A stretch of DNA of 64,000 nucleotides from Guillardia theta CCMP2712. Taxonomy: Eukaryota; Cryptophyceae; Pyrenomonadales; Geminigeraceae. The stretch lies in assembly GCF_000315625.1 (NCBI RefSeq), contig NW_005434647.1, forward strand, positions 467,446 to 531,445, given 5' to 3'. Within the stretch, counting starts at the first letter, position 1, and each line of letters opens with the position of its first letter. The notes beneath the pieces are model-generated. The model was not told where the DNA came from. It ran no database searches and worked only from the letters and a program-made list of their open reading frames with translations. A program made the translations under genes and the position numbers. Positions 13,257-25,100 of this stretch are shown here, piece after piece.

Positions 13257-14979
13257 CTGGTGTTGTTTGTGGTGGTGGTGGTGGTGGTGGTGGTGCAATC
13301 CACGAACGTCAAGTTTATATGACGATTTCTTGAACTTAGGGGCTCTTCTTGCATTCCAATGGCGATCGCTACGAAGGAGGATTCCTCAACAATCAGGTAG
13401 GGAGATGTAAAGTTATCCTCCCCACACAATGAGACGCGTGAAACAGCGATCCGGACATGGCGTGCTTGTGCTGGCCGACGGTGCTTCAACTATAAGCGCG
13501 ATGCTTCTTTGCGCAAATGAAGTGACTGGCAGGCTCTCGGTACGAGGGAAACTTCGAGGAGCACAGGTGCTGCATGGCCGTATCGCCGCGGAGATGCTGA
13601 GGCTGCAGGAAGGTTGAACGGAACGGGGACTATGGAGCACAGCAACGGCGACCGTTACGAGGGTAATGGAAGTTGAAGGCTTTGTGAGGAGAAGTGAGAG
13701 TTCGATCGTGACATCAGGCGATTGGTGTAACGGTAATCGAGACGGTCATGGGGTCTACACGTACGGCAACGGTGACAGCTACAAGGTCGGAGGCCATGCG
13801 GGAGCGCGAGGGACTGAAGAGCATGGCAGGGAAGATTTGCGAGGAACTTGCGGTCAGGACCAGGAGTCTTCTTCCACCATGAAAGGTGTGGCGACGAAAT
13901 GTTAGAAGAGAGGCCGTGACTGAGAAGCTTCAGCGGCATGAGCTACAATTGCGACTGGTCCAATAACATCCCAACCATCTTGCCGGCCAAGTTGCGAGGT
14001 GCGTGCATGGCTCTGCGAAGTTGAGGAGGCGGCAAGGGTTCTGGTTTTTCACGAAATGGTCAGCGGAAACAAGCGAGAGGCTGGAGTTCGAGGCGGCAAG
14101 GAAGGAGAAGATAGCCCAGGAGCCTCAATCCTCTGAGGCGCAAGAAGGGGATCAAGAAGCTGAAGGAAGTGAGGAGAAAGGAAACGAGGAAGAGGCGGAA
14201 GCTCCACAAGGACCGAAACCTCTTGCTGAGCTCCTCTCGCAGGATTTTGCCGCTGGTCACAGTCCCATGTACGCTGTTCACGTCTCCTCACACATTTCAG
14301 GGAGCGAGATTCCCCGCATGGTGATTCAAGTATGCTCAGAGGATGGCACAGCACAGACCGGAGAGTCAGGTACTAGAAACTCATCCGAATTGCAGAGCTG
14401 ATCGAGTGCCAAGGACGGCTCCTCGAAGTTACTTTCGGTGTCTTCGAGCGGGAAGAGGAGGAAGGTAAGCAGGAGGAGCAACTTCTCGTGGACTTTGGTG
14501 ATGAGAATATGCCGCAGAGGCTGGGAAGGAGGGCGAGGCAGAAGCGGAGGCTGCCGACGAGGTTCAGGCAGACAAGGGTAAGTTCAAGAGATATCCCAGC
14601 AAGGCCTATCCTCTGCAACAAGAGGCCGCTTCGAATGCGGAGAAAGACAAGGAAGGGGCCGAAGAGTCTGCAGCAGGTGAACAGCTGAGAAGAGCAACGC
14701 AGAGCTCATCCTTTTGATGGCAGAGAGATCTCGTCCTTACCCTCCGACGTTTGTCATCGGAGGGATCAAGATGGCCGACGGGGTTGCAGTCCTGGAGGGC
14801 TTGAAGTTGCCCCGGGAGGTGGAAGGTCGATCAACCCAAAGTGACGCTCTTGGATGTGCATGACATGCTCGACAGCGGGGGCCTATCGCCTTCGGATCGG
14901 TTGTGTGTACCAGAATTGTTTCCAAGACGTTGAGGTATGGCGCAGCTGCTCTGTTTGCAGAGGGTGTGTAACAACTTGA
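12063..14979 (+). CDS. MORN1: MORN-repeat protein, MORN1-like
   Basis: About 17 exons traced from ATG 12063 (MAAAEARTELRNTFRPPLPQ), with mostly 42-60 nt introns, to the stop at 14977-14979. MORN units seen in order: YYEGALKEQLRHGTGKCAF, YFNYEGEWGGGLFHGHG, GFYEGEFVNGEISGSG, YTGQFLNGEHHGQ, GDRYEGGFLNNQRSGHG, SRYEGNFEEHRLNGTG, GDRYEGDWCNGNRDGHG and NGDSYK. After the repeats comes a Glu-rich linker and segments that resemble the C-terminal half of MORN1 (for example MSYNCDWSNNIPTILPAKL, then IECQGRLLEVTFGVFE and the late GAYRLRIG stretch). MORN proteins attach to membranes and cytoskeletal structures, often basal bodies and flagella. The first three exons rest only on phase and open frame. The last junction, near 14938, has an alternative reading ending about 33 nt later. 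The intron at about 13130-13340 carries a large simple repeat. Confidence 0.8.
13172..13294 (+). repeat. (TTGCTG)n and (GGT)n in a MORN1 intron
   Basis: Long run of TGCTGT hexamers at about 13184-13254, then a run of GGT units at 13269-13294, between the exon ending CATGGGCAG and the exon starting GGGCTCTTC. Confidence 0.95.
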
Positions 14980-15033
14980 CAGGCCTTGTATCTTCTTTTC
15001 AATGTGAGCTAGCATAATTGTAAGAGTAGGAGA

Positions 15034-15039
15034 AATAAA
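15034..15039 (+). terminator. AATAAA poly(A) signal
   Basis: 54 bp after the MORN1-like stop, before the convergent gene. Confidence 0.5.
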
Positions 15040-15163
15040 AAATGAGAACAGAATCAACTTAAAGTCCTCGATCACACCTCAAAATCGTGAAGCTACTCAC
15101 TCTCAACGAAGTCCACAATATGGGCAGGAAAATTCAGTCGTTACCATGAGAGGCCGCTTACAC

Positions 15164-15700
15164 TCAGATTTCCTCCTTGGTTTGCTGCTCTTTCTTCCTG
15201 GCCTTGTCCGCTTTTAGAGTTCCATGCACAGCAACTCCCTGCGAGAAACATGAGGGGCAGGAGGAACGAAGCAGCTTCTTGCCTTGGTGGTGCCACCGTA
15301 TATCTCGTGCGTGTTCTGGTAAATGTTGGGATCCCACGGCACCTTAGGGTGCTTCGACTCGTGATGCATCTCCATGTTCTTCAGGCTCGGAGCTTGCATC
15401 ATACACAGCGGGCATATCAGTCTACGTGAACAGGTCAAAGGACATCAGGAGTTTGACCTGCAAGACTCACTTGGCATGTCCTGCCTTTCCTCCGAGCCTG
15501 TCTTCGAGACCAGCCTTTCCTCCCCCCATGTTCTTGTTCGCCAGCTTATTCTTCTCCGAGATTTCCTTGGCTGTGTGCTTGGCTGAGACACCTTTCCGCC
15601 CCCCTCGGAGCCGGAGAACGTGTGCCTCGATGCCCTCGTGGGATCCTGCGGTTTCGAGAAGCAACGCAAGAGCCAGCACGAGGCTGAAGATGCGCTGCAT
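15164..15700 (-). CDS. ZNF706/SERF-like zinc finger with signal peptide
   Basis: Three exons: 15471-15700, 15283-15421 and 15164-15238, joined by a GT-AG intron and then a 44-nt GC-AG intron. The start MQRIFSLVLALALLL is a clear signal peptide. It is followed by HVLRLRGG, whose last six residues equal the C-terminus of ubiquitin. Then comes a Gly/Lys-rich 4F5/SERF-type segment (KGVSAKHTAKEISEKNK) and a C2H2 finger, CPLCMMQAPSLKNMEMHHESKH-like, with the HPKVP tail seen in ZNF706 and plant homologues. The C-terminus is Lys/Glu-rich and ends KEEI. About 147 residues. Family members are small and otherwise cytosolic or nuclear, so a signal peptide is unexpected; ER, secretory or plastid-complex targeting is possible. 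Convergent with the MORN1-like gene. Confidence 0.75.
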
Positions 15701-16404
15701 GGCTGCTTGAAAACGAGCGATGAAGGAGAGCAAACAGAGAGAAGAGTGGAGGAGAGAGAGACTAGCGAAGGAAGAGAACCAGGAGGAGGGAGTGGAGGGA
15801 GGGAGGGAGTGGAGGGAGGGAGTGGAGGACGAGCGGGCGCAGCAGGCAGAAGCCGGGGAAAAGTGCCAAAGAAGTACAAGGCATGCGTGCCCCTCGTCCC
15901 CACTCCACCCAGTCGCTAAAATCAGCGATCAGATCAGCGATGCTGGGAGCTATGTTTGATGAAGCTGACAGTGTGCGGTGGAGAGAGGAGGAAAACGATC
16001 CGTGGATCAGTAGGACGAGGAGAGAGACAGAAGGAAGTACACGGAGGAAGAGGAGAAGGGGAGGGGGAGGGGGAGAGAAGAGAGGGAGGGAGGGGGGGGG
16101 GGATAGGGAAGGTCGACAAAAGACACTGAGCAAGAGTGGGAAGGAAAGAGGGGGGGGGGATGGAGAGGAAGGTTTCGAGTGAGGTTAGATGGTCAGGAAG
16201 ATGCGACACCCTCAAGCTGTAGAGTAGGGGCAAAAGAAAAGATGAAGGGAGCAGGCAGGGAACATTGCAATGTGTAGAACGAGATTCTGCGATTATGCCA
16301 ATTGTTAATCTTGTTGGATGCAGGTTTTGTTCACGACTTGCTGTCAGATGCCATGGTATCTGAATTGACTCGATCGAGGAAAAGTTAGCAGGGCAATAAT
16401 ATCG
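15701..16404. other. Head-to-head gap, purine-rich
   Basis: 15720-16180 is a G/A-rich stretch with GGAGGGAGG runs and long spurious frames. No gene seen. 16240-16400 is ordinary AT-richer sequence before the next ATG. Confidence 0.5.
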
Positions 16405-16756
16405 ATGTCGTTGATCTCTCCGTCATTCGAGGGACCTTTGATTGAGCTCAAGGAGATATCCAGTACAGATTATGGTGACAGTGGGTCATTCAACAACTTC
16501 TCGAGGACAAACACGTCGAAAAACTATCATACGTGTGGGAATGATCAGAGTAGATACGGACAAAATCACAACTTTCGAAGGATCTTCTCTGCATTTCTTG
16601 CTACATGCTTTGTCGTTATTGCTCTGTTGGTAATCTTCGTGTGCTTTGAGTCACTCCAACGAGCCTTGAAGGTGCTACGATCAATTCTTGTTTCTTTAAC
16701 ATGACTTGAGGTTTTAGAAAGAACAACACACTGAGGAGGCACTGGAAAACGGCTAA
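16405..16756 (+). CDS. Small single-pass membrane protein, unknown
   Basis: Exon 16405-16671 and exon 16718-16756 join in phase 0 across a 46-nt GT-AG intron; 101 residues. It begins MSLISPSFEGPLIELKEISS, is Ser/Asn-rich and hydrophilic to about residue 60, then has one strongly hydrophobic helix (AFLATCFVVIALLVIFVCF) and a short charged C-terminal tail (KKEQHTEEALENG). No cleavable signal, so probably a tail-proximal single-span protein. No family recognised. The convergent gene stop is 69 bp away. An alternative 3' splice at the CAG near 16778 would give a different tail. Confidence 0.5.
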
Positions 16757-16825
16757 AGGATTCTCTCTCAGTTACAGGTATGAGATTGATGACAAGGAAG
16801 GCTCGCTCAGCAAGTGAGGGGGCTT

Positions 16826-18353
16826 TCAGAATTCTAGCAGTGCACACCAGTTTCCTACAACAATCTAGAATCATGATAGAAACTCGATGGCCATGATGTG
16901 AGACCTGGAGAAGTTGCAGGTGAAAGCGTTGCGCTGCCTTGTCTCCATGGTCCAGGAACCATCCGTTTCGAAACCTTCAGCTTGTGTCAGCAACCGATTT
17001 AGGGGAGTGTCCCGTCAGGCTACCGGAGCTCGTTAACAGCCAGTGTCTTTGAAGGAATGGCGGTTGGTATGTTCCGTGAGTAAGATTCAAGATCTGAAAG
17101 GACATTGTCCAGCTCAAGCTCCGGCATCGAACTGTCGAGGAAGTCAAGCAGGTTGCAACAACTGTTCGTACCTGGAATCATCTACATGGGCCCTTCACTC
17201 GATTCACTCGATTCACTCGAACAGAGACGATCGTAGAGGGAGAAGAATAGCCGTTAACACGATAGAAAGTGACGAAAAACGGAAATGAATAAAGGGAAAG
17301 AAACCAGAAAATGGAGATGGAGAGGAGGTAGAGTAGAAGTACTCTCCTGTTTGAGCTCGGATGATTGGTAGCAGTTCCTCCACAAGACTTCGCAACTGCG
17401 ATGAACATCTACTTTTGATGAGCGAGCTAAAACTTGGTAAAATTTACCTGTCTGAATCGTGAACTTGTCCGACGGCGATGCCGCCGTTAACGTGACAAAT
17501 AAGCCACAAGCAGGATGCCCACCTGGCCTAAACTCAGCAGCGACAGCGGAACGATAGGAGCAAAAACAGTAGCTTCTTCGCCGCCTTAATATCGAGTTGT
17601 CTGGATGAAGATAGCACTTTACATGACATACCGCCATTCCTGCCCGGGCTTGTTACTTCAGCCTGCTTGGATGAGCGAATAATCTTTCAAGTGACATATC
17701 AAGCAGTCATTAGGAGAAGGGCATCTGGTAGAGATTGACGCCGATGGGGCCGATTATATCTAACAGTGGGGAGATAGTGAGAGACACACGCACTACTTGA
17801 GAATGTTGCAAAATTCCTGGGCCCATCTGCCTTGGACATTGAGAACGCTAAAGGGAGGGAATTAATTGCACCTTCCATGCACATAGCTGCATCCTCCTTC
17901 CTTAGCAGGACCATTTCGTTCCAACACAGAGAAGTACAATACAGCAATTGTTTGATCCTCTTCGAGATCAACCAGCAAGGACCTCACCAATCCATTCTGG
18001 ACGAGAATGAGGTCGTATGGCATCGTCGGTCGGACAAGTTCGACCTGCATGAAAACCAAGTCTCTTCTTCTCGATGGTTCTGTCTTGGATACAACTTCTT
18101 CCAGATTCTCAACACCTTCAATGCATCATGAACATGTTCTGAATTCAGGATATTATAATAAATACCAGTACACACAAAAATCGGAGTGTTAGTCGGAGAA
18201 TTGACTCCTATCTTGTCGAGCTTCCTTGTACAGTATAGGTCATCCTGAGGAATTCTTACAAGCATTGAGCTCGGAAGCATGAATCTTTACCCCAGCAAAT
18301 CTCCGAATCGCGCTGCCTATCCTGCCGTTCCCACCAACAATCTCCCCTAGCAT
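16826..18353 (-). CDS. Ketopantoate-reductase-like Rossmann protein
   Basis: The model starts MLGEIVGGNGRIGSAIRRFAG (ATG 18351-18353), a dinucleotide-binding glycine-rich loop. Later exons read DDLYCTRKLDKIG, TPIFVCT, NLEEVVSKTEPSRRRDLVFM joined to QNGLVRSLLVDL, TIAVLYFSVLERN, then GMSCKVL, a hydrophobic segment with HVNGGIAVGQVHDSD, LRSLVEELLPIIRAQ, SYSRNIPTAIPSKTLAVNEL and FRNGWFLDHGDKAAQRFHL. The order Rossmann loop, VCT segment, RRxDLVFxQNG, SCKVL and C-terminal RNGWF fits a poorly characterised family related to ketopantoate reductase. The exons between about 17600 and 17850 were not fully resolved, and the last exon (IVVGNWCALLEF) is tentative. What first looked like a frameshift near 18095 disappears with a 50-nt intron. 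An NAD(P)-dependent role is inferred from the fold only. Confidence 0.55.
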
Positions 18354-19105
18354 CGTGAACTCGTATGGTGTCGGGGAACTAGGGCAGGAACAAGGTAGCT
18401 GAGTCACCCGGGCCGGTGACCGGGGCCGATCATTACACTCAAAGTTCAGTTAAATCAATCTCACGAGGCCCGCCTCATACTCCGGTATCTCAAAATGACT
18501 CGAGATGAAGTTATACATAACGCCGTCAGTACCATTCTAGCTGAAACACTAGTACTATAGAAAGTTTTACTTACTGTGTCACAGTAGATTTGGAAGGTGC
18601 TTGCTACGACAACCGTTGTACGATTTTTACTACCGCCGCTCCAACTGTCTGCTTGCAGCAGTGCAGCACTACTGATCGGGCGGCACGTACGTGTAGGAGT
18701 ACCCGATGAATAAGTTAGTACTTTCATACTAACACGTTGAGTATAATTGTTGTACCAGGTTCTCGGCTTACAGGCGTACCAGGCTGCTCTCCGAGTTACT
18801 ACGGGTATGTAAGCTTTTACACCCGCCGGTACTTGGGCGTTGGGAGTTACGGCAGATCCACACTTTATCCTTATCCCTTATCAGGCATTGTAGTGTTACC
18901 GGGGTGGGGTCACCGGCAGTGACGGTTACAGTGCCTAAGAGGGCCCAAGCCATGAGATCGTTTAAGTCTGGTATTAGTGCAGAAAGCGCTAGTACTCTGG
19001 GGTGTAGTCGATGTCTTTTTCGGGGATGCCCCAGCCTTCCGCCCTGGGTGGGTATCTATGCCAGGTGTTGTTGAAGGTTTCTGCACTGCAGCTGGACAAA
19101 ATTCT
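18354..19105. other. Head-to-head gap
   Basis: Contains a short GC-rich patch (18405-18430) next to the diverged motif CACTCAAAGTTCAGTTAAAT (18436-18455), and GTAC/TACC-rich sequence to 18950. No coding signal apart from the non-ATG extension of the next frame. Confidence 0.45.
18437..18456 (+). repeat. Diverged copy of the ACTCAAAGTTAAG motif
   Basis: Matches the 6622-6641 copy at 18 of 20 positions: it has C for A in the middle and T for A near the 3' end. Confidence 0.55.
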
Positions 19106-22100
19106 ATGGCGATGGGAGGGATGGCAGCAAACATGCTGCTGCTCGCAGCCATGGCGTTGCTGTTGAGTAGTGCACCTTGTTGTGATGCGAGAGTAAGCAA
19201 GGAAGAGTTCGAACATGGTTTTCGGCATGGAGAAAGGCGTTCTGTGGTTGCCAAGAACCTTCCCGGAAGACCTCTCATGATTCACAACCCCGAAACTTTG
19301 CTGCTTCATCATACAGAAGACAGAGCACATGCAAAGCTCAAGACTCGATTCAGACAAGATTCGACCATTGCTCAGCAACAGATTGTGTTTGAGGAATCAA
19401 GCAAGAGTCATTACCTTGTTCGAGTGAAATATCCCGCTCCTCCCGACATGCTCTCTCAGTTGAGGGCCACCAGCGGAGACAAGTTTGTGCAATACATTCC
19501 ATACGACACGTATGTGGTTGCTATGGAACCTTCCAGGAAACTTCGTGTTGCGAGCATGAAGCATGTGGAGACGATTTATCACCTCCCGTCGAGCATGAAG
19601 ATAGCCAACGACCTTCAGGATTACATGTCGTTGGCGATGAGATCGCTCTCAGCCAAGCAGCCCGAGACAGTCATCAACAGCAACCCCCAGCACCCTGAGA
19701 AGCGAGGGACCCTAGACAACAGCCACAAGAAAGACAAGGGAAACCAGGGAAACTCGAAGTCTCAGACCAAACAAGACAAATATGGACAAGACAAATATGG
19801 ACAAGACAAAGAGAAGGGAGCACCGGCTGGACCTGATGAGAGCGTATTTCTTGAGGCAGCCATCTCAGTTCATCCGGATCAAATGTCTCTAACCAATATG
19901 CTTCAATTGTTGGAAAATGCTTTCAGCACAAGATCGGGCAAGATCGCTCAAGTATGGGCGAAAACGAGCAGCAAGCTGACAATTGAAACAAACGCACAAA
20001 ATGTTGGGAAGGTTGTAGAGCATTTGGCAAATCAAGCATCGGTGAAATGGATGGAAAAGAGGTCAGAGTACCGCACTTTGAACAAGTATTCTTCCTTGAT
20101 CGTTCAGGGAACCTATCAGTGGCAACCAACCAAAACGAAGCTGGAACAGCTCGGTTTGAACGGAACAGGACAAATAGTGGGCATTGCTGACACTGGCATT
20201 GATTTTGATTCTTGCTTCTTCTATGACTCCAAGGTTCAGGTCTCTGTGTGTGAGGATTGCTATTTCTACGGTTATTCGTGCAGCAGCATGTGCCCTGCTC
20301 AACCCAGTCACCGTAAGATTTTGTCTTACAACTCTTATCCTCCTCCTCCCCCCTATCCTCAGCCTTATGACTCGTATCATGGTCATGGCACGCATGTGTC
20401 CGGTATCGTTGCTGGCGCCGCTGGTCCCAACCACACTCTTGCGACTCAGTACAATGGATCAGCTCCAGGAGCGAAGATCGTGTTCGACGATGTTTCGAAT
20501 TTTGAGCCTTACCTCAACTACCTGCCATGGGACCTGAGCTCGAGTATCTATCCCCATGCATACAACAATGGAGCAAGGATTCACTCCAACTCATGGGGGG
20601 GCTATTCTTATGGATACGACTTCCAGTGCATGGAAACCGATTCATTCATGTACGACCATGATGATTTTCTGGTCGTGTTTGCTGCAGGGAATAGCGGTCC
20701 TTATCACTTCTCGATTGGCAGTCCAGGGAATGCCAAGAACATTCTGTCGGTAGGATCAAGCTTGAACTCCCGTGAGTCGTACGTGGCGCATGGTTATGGT
20801 ACCTACTTCAACCTCTCCATGCTGCTCTCTGATGGCTCAGACGAGAGGCTGGTTGACATCCTCCCTGCCTCCTTTGGAGCTCCGCTGACCCCCGACACGG
20901 AACCGATCAACGCTCCGCTAGTCGGTCAATACTTTTACAGATGGTGCTATCCGTATGATCCTTGGTGCATGGATATTCAGACTCTGCTGTGCCTGCCTTA
21001 TCCGGACTCGAACTCAAGTTGCGCCAAACCGACTTCGTCAAATGCTGAGATCTCAACAAGCTTGTCAGACGTGCATACTGTTGAAAATCTTGGTAACGTT
21101 CAATCAAGCATTCGGCTTCAGGATTATCGGTCTTGTTATGTTGACCCTTGGATGTCAACGACGACATGTTCGTTCTCAATGTATGTCAACAGAACATCTG
21201 GAGGTGATGTCGATCTTATGATTCAAGTGCCTTTGTCGTACTGGATGGGCAGCAACAGTGTCACTAATGTCAAGGGAATCACTGTTGCTGGCGACTATGT
21301 TCCTATGGACTTCAGTGTGTTAGGCAGTCAGTCATGCGGGCAATCAATCAGTACAACATACAGGATACCGTCACAGGTGTCGGGAACGATTCAGATCGTT
21401 GTTCAGTATGACCAATCGATGAGGTACTGGTACCCTTGTATGTGGTCTGGTGTCACCTTCACGATGATATCTCATGCCGCCACGTCATGGGACATCCTGT
21501 ATGACTCGTCTATCTTTCAAATGTACAACTATTACTATTATTATTACTACTACTATCCTCAGATGTTCATTGATTTGAAAATTGACTTCGACTTCTGCGT
21601 ATTTGGAGAAAATGCAAAAAATCGTACGTATCTGACGGGAGGTTCTGTTGCATTTGCTCATTCCTATGATTTGTCATTCTCGCAGTTTGTTTTTAACAAT
21701 GAATATGAGGCATATCCAGTTTTCATGGCGGGAAAGAAAGTTCAAGACAACGGCATTAATGGGTACACTATCTACATCAAGAGTCATCACATGGAAACCT
21801 CACATGATCAACAATCGCGAGTCACGCTGTATGAAAATAATAGCATTACTTACTCTGTTGTCAGCCCGGTAACCGATGGAGATGACTCATTCTCCTTGTC
21901 CGTCCGGCAATGGTACTCTCTTTATTCAGGATCGATCAACATCAACCAGACGGTGACTTTGACAGGCTTCTCTAATCCATTGAGTGATTACTTTCGCGGC
22001 TTCTTTAAAGGCAACATGGTTGCTTCTCCTTTTATGGGCTATTGCGATGAAGTGCTCATGGCCTGGAATGCTCAGAACATGGGAGCCTCTGCGCTGATCT

Positions 22101-25100
22101 TGTACGAACCTTCGATCCAATACCCCGCGCCTCTTTTGAAAGGAACAGGAGGACCGAACGAAATGTTGAAGGATCAGATCACGATACCTGTCGCTGGCAT
22201 CTCAGGTTTGGACGCGTTCAACCTCACAACAGGATGGTTTCAGCAGACCTGCGCTCCAGGTTTCTCTTATCTCTGCCTCTATTCTATGCAGTTGGCCAAG
22301 TTACCACTGGTCAGCAACGTTCGCTCAGGACAAGAGTACAAGCACACCGACTTGTCGATCTTCTCATCGCGGGGGCCAACCTTTGATCTCAGAAACAAGC
22401 CGGACATCGTCGCTCCTGGTCAGAACATCTTCTCCGCTTCTTCCGATGGAATCCGCAACAGCTTCCAGTGCGCTAACTCCGTCGGGCTCAACAAGAGCTG
22501 CATCCTCGAGATGAGCGGAACCTCCATGGCTACTCCAGCAACCGCCGGGGCAGCCGCCATAGTGAGGCAGTACTTCGAGGAGGGCTACCATGTCACGGGC
22601 TCTCCCTCAGGTGCGGATGGTGTCAACCCTTCCTCGGCGCTAGTCAAAGCTATGATCATTCAAAGCGGCAAGCCTCTGCGCCATGCTTACCAGTATGGGT
22701 CTAAGATGGTGAGGAACGGCTTGTGGGGCTACCTTCAAATCTACGGAGGGTCTGGAGTCGCATGGCAGGAGTCGACTGCAAGCCCTTCAGCGGAGCAGGG
22801 GTACGGGCTGCTTGACTTGTCGTCGGTCTTGTGGTTCGGAGCGGATTCAGACTTTGTGTTGAAGACTTACGATCGGGTGCAGCTGTCTCAAGGTCAGGTC
22901 GTAAAGAAATGCTTCTCCGTCTCCGGCGGCTCTCAGTTCCGAGTCACTCTAGTGTGGACGGACCCCCCCGGGTCCACGTACGCCTCCAAGGCGCTCATCA
23001 GCGATCTCGACCTCGTGCTCATCGATGGCAGTGGCAACACCTTGTACGGCAACAACCGCTCGGGCTCGGACATGGACCGAACCAACAATGTCGAGCAGAT
23101 CACCCTGCCGCAGGCTCCCGCAGGCACCTACAGCGTCTACGTGTCTGCCTATGACTTGCCTCAGGGGTCGCAGAACTTCGCGCTGGTGGTGACGGGCGCC
23201 ATCACTGCTGAGCCAGACTGCAGCTCATCGCCCTCCTGCCCCAACAGCTGCTCAGGTCATGGCACGTGTAGAGCCCCCATCTGCGATTGCGACGCAGGAT
23301 ACTTCTCGATCGATTGTAGTCAGTCACCCAAATGTGGTGATGGGATTTTGACAGCTCCGGAGCAGTGCGACGACGGCAACTCAGTCTCAGGCGACGGCTG
23401 CTCGTCGACCTGCCAGGTGGAGCAAGGCTGGGAGTGCGACCAAGAGTTGTGGCCGCAAGACAAGTCCTCCTGCTTCAAGTGCGCGTGCGGATGCGAGAGA
23501 TACTATGAGGAGTCTGGCGTTGTCAACGGGTCGAGCTCTGTCTACTACAATTACAACATGTACAATTACAACATGTACTATGGGCCCATGTATTACCCAG
23601 GATATTACTACTGGGGCCCGCAATGCGTGTATGATATCGAGCCGACTGGTTTGACGTCTCTTCAGGTTTCGTTTCCTGATATGCAGAGCAACGCTTATCT
23701 CAACATTGAAATCTACACCTGTGCAAACTCAGACTGTAGCCAATGGAACTACAATGGTTGGATATCAGGCAGCTACATGAACTTGTGGTTGCCCGACGCT
23801 CAGATGTACAACTCTGCGTTCAGAGCCAACGTGTCTAAGGTGAGAGTGGCCTCTTACAGCCCGTTCCTGCTCAAGTATGGACCCATCGTATACGACGTGT
23901 GCGGCGATGGCATCCAAGAAGGGCTGGAGGCGTGCGATGACGGGAACCTCGTCGACGGCGACGGATGCTCGTCGACATGCAAGAAGGAGTGCACGGCAGC
24001 ACATTGCTGTCACTTTGACTTGTCACCGCATGACGTCTTCGCTAAGAGGTACGAGAACGAAGTCGCTCCTGGCGCCACGTGCGCCTCGTTCAGCATCTCC
24101 GACAGCAACAACGGTATGGGCGAGATCGAGATGGCAGTCATCCCAACCCTCCTGCTCCCTACCGTCTGTGCGCAGTCAGAGGTCGACAGCTCCTCGTCTA
24201 CCAGCATGAAGTTCAACGGATCGTCGACAGCAAGCCAGTACAACTCGGCCACTGGAACCATCATGGGCCATTGGAGCTTGCTCTATCCCTCTTCCTTGTC
24301 CAATGGGATGCAGAACATGGATGACGGTAACTGGCTGCTCCCTGACTTTGGCTTCGACTTTTGCTTGGAGGGCAAGAACGTGAGAAATCGGACGTACATC
24401 AGTTCCAACTCCTACATCACCTTCTACAACGGCTTCTCCTTCTACTCTGGTCTTTCTGCTTCCTGGCCTCCCACACCCACCATGTTCGTCGGAGGCTCAG
24501 AAACGTCGGCTCAGCTCGTGCTGACCAAGAGAGTGTATGAGGCGGGCATGCGAGGCTTTCTCGTTCGGTTTGAAGGTACAGCCTCAACCAGCGGTCAGCT
24601 CGGCTCGCCCAACATCATCTGGGAGGCGACATTCTTCGAGGACAACCGCATCAGAGTCTCTGTCGGGCTCATGGCGAACAGCTACGGTCTCTCTCTGCTG
24701 AGCGACGGCAACGGCAAGGTCCTCCTTCCTCTGACATTCAAGCAAAAATCAGCTGAGCTCCTGCACCTCAAGAACTTCTGCACCATGTACAAGCAGCAGG
24801 TCGCGTGCGACAGACTTGAGATGAGCTCACAGGAGGAGATTCAAGTCTTGCCCAACGAGTTTCAAGTCTTCCGCGGTCGCTCGCTAACTTTGAACTACTT
24901 CTCCACCGTCAACAACCGAACCTCCTCGCCATTTCCCTTCGAGCTGTCATGGGGAGGCAAGTCGAAGCCCATCTGCGGCAACGGGCTGCGGGACTGGACG
25001 TTCAGCATGCTCACAGCTGTGAACTGCACTTCGACGACATCTTACTGGTACTCGTCCACGATCAACAACGGAATGGGAGGAGTCTACTACCAGAACTACT

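Noticed and set aside
13139-13410. Poly-Cys and poly-Leu frames
   Set aside because: Translations of the TTGCTG/GGT repeat inside a MORN1 intron.
18085-18130. Apparent frameshift in the Rossmann gene
   Set aside because: Using a 50-nt GT-AG intron from the GGTATTTATT donor to the TTGAAG acceptor restores the family sequence, so no frameshift is needed.
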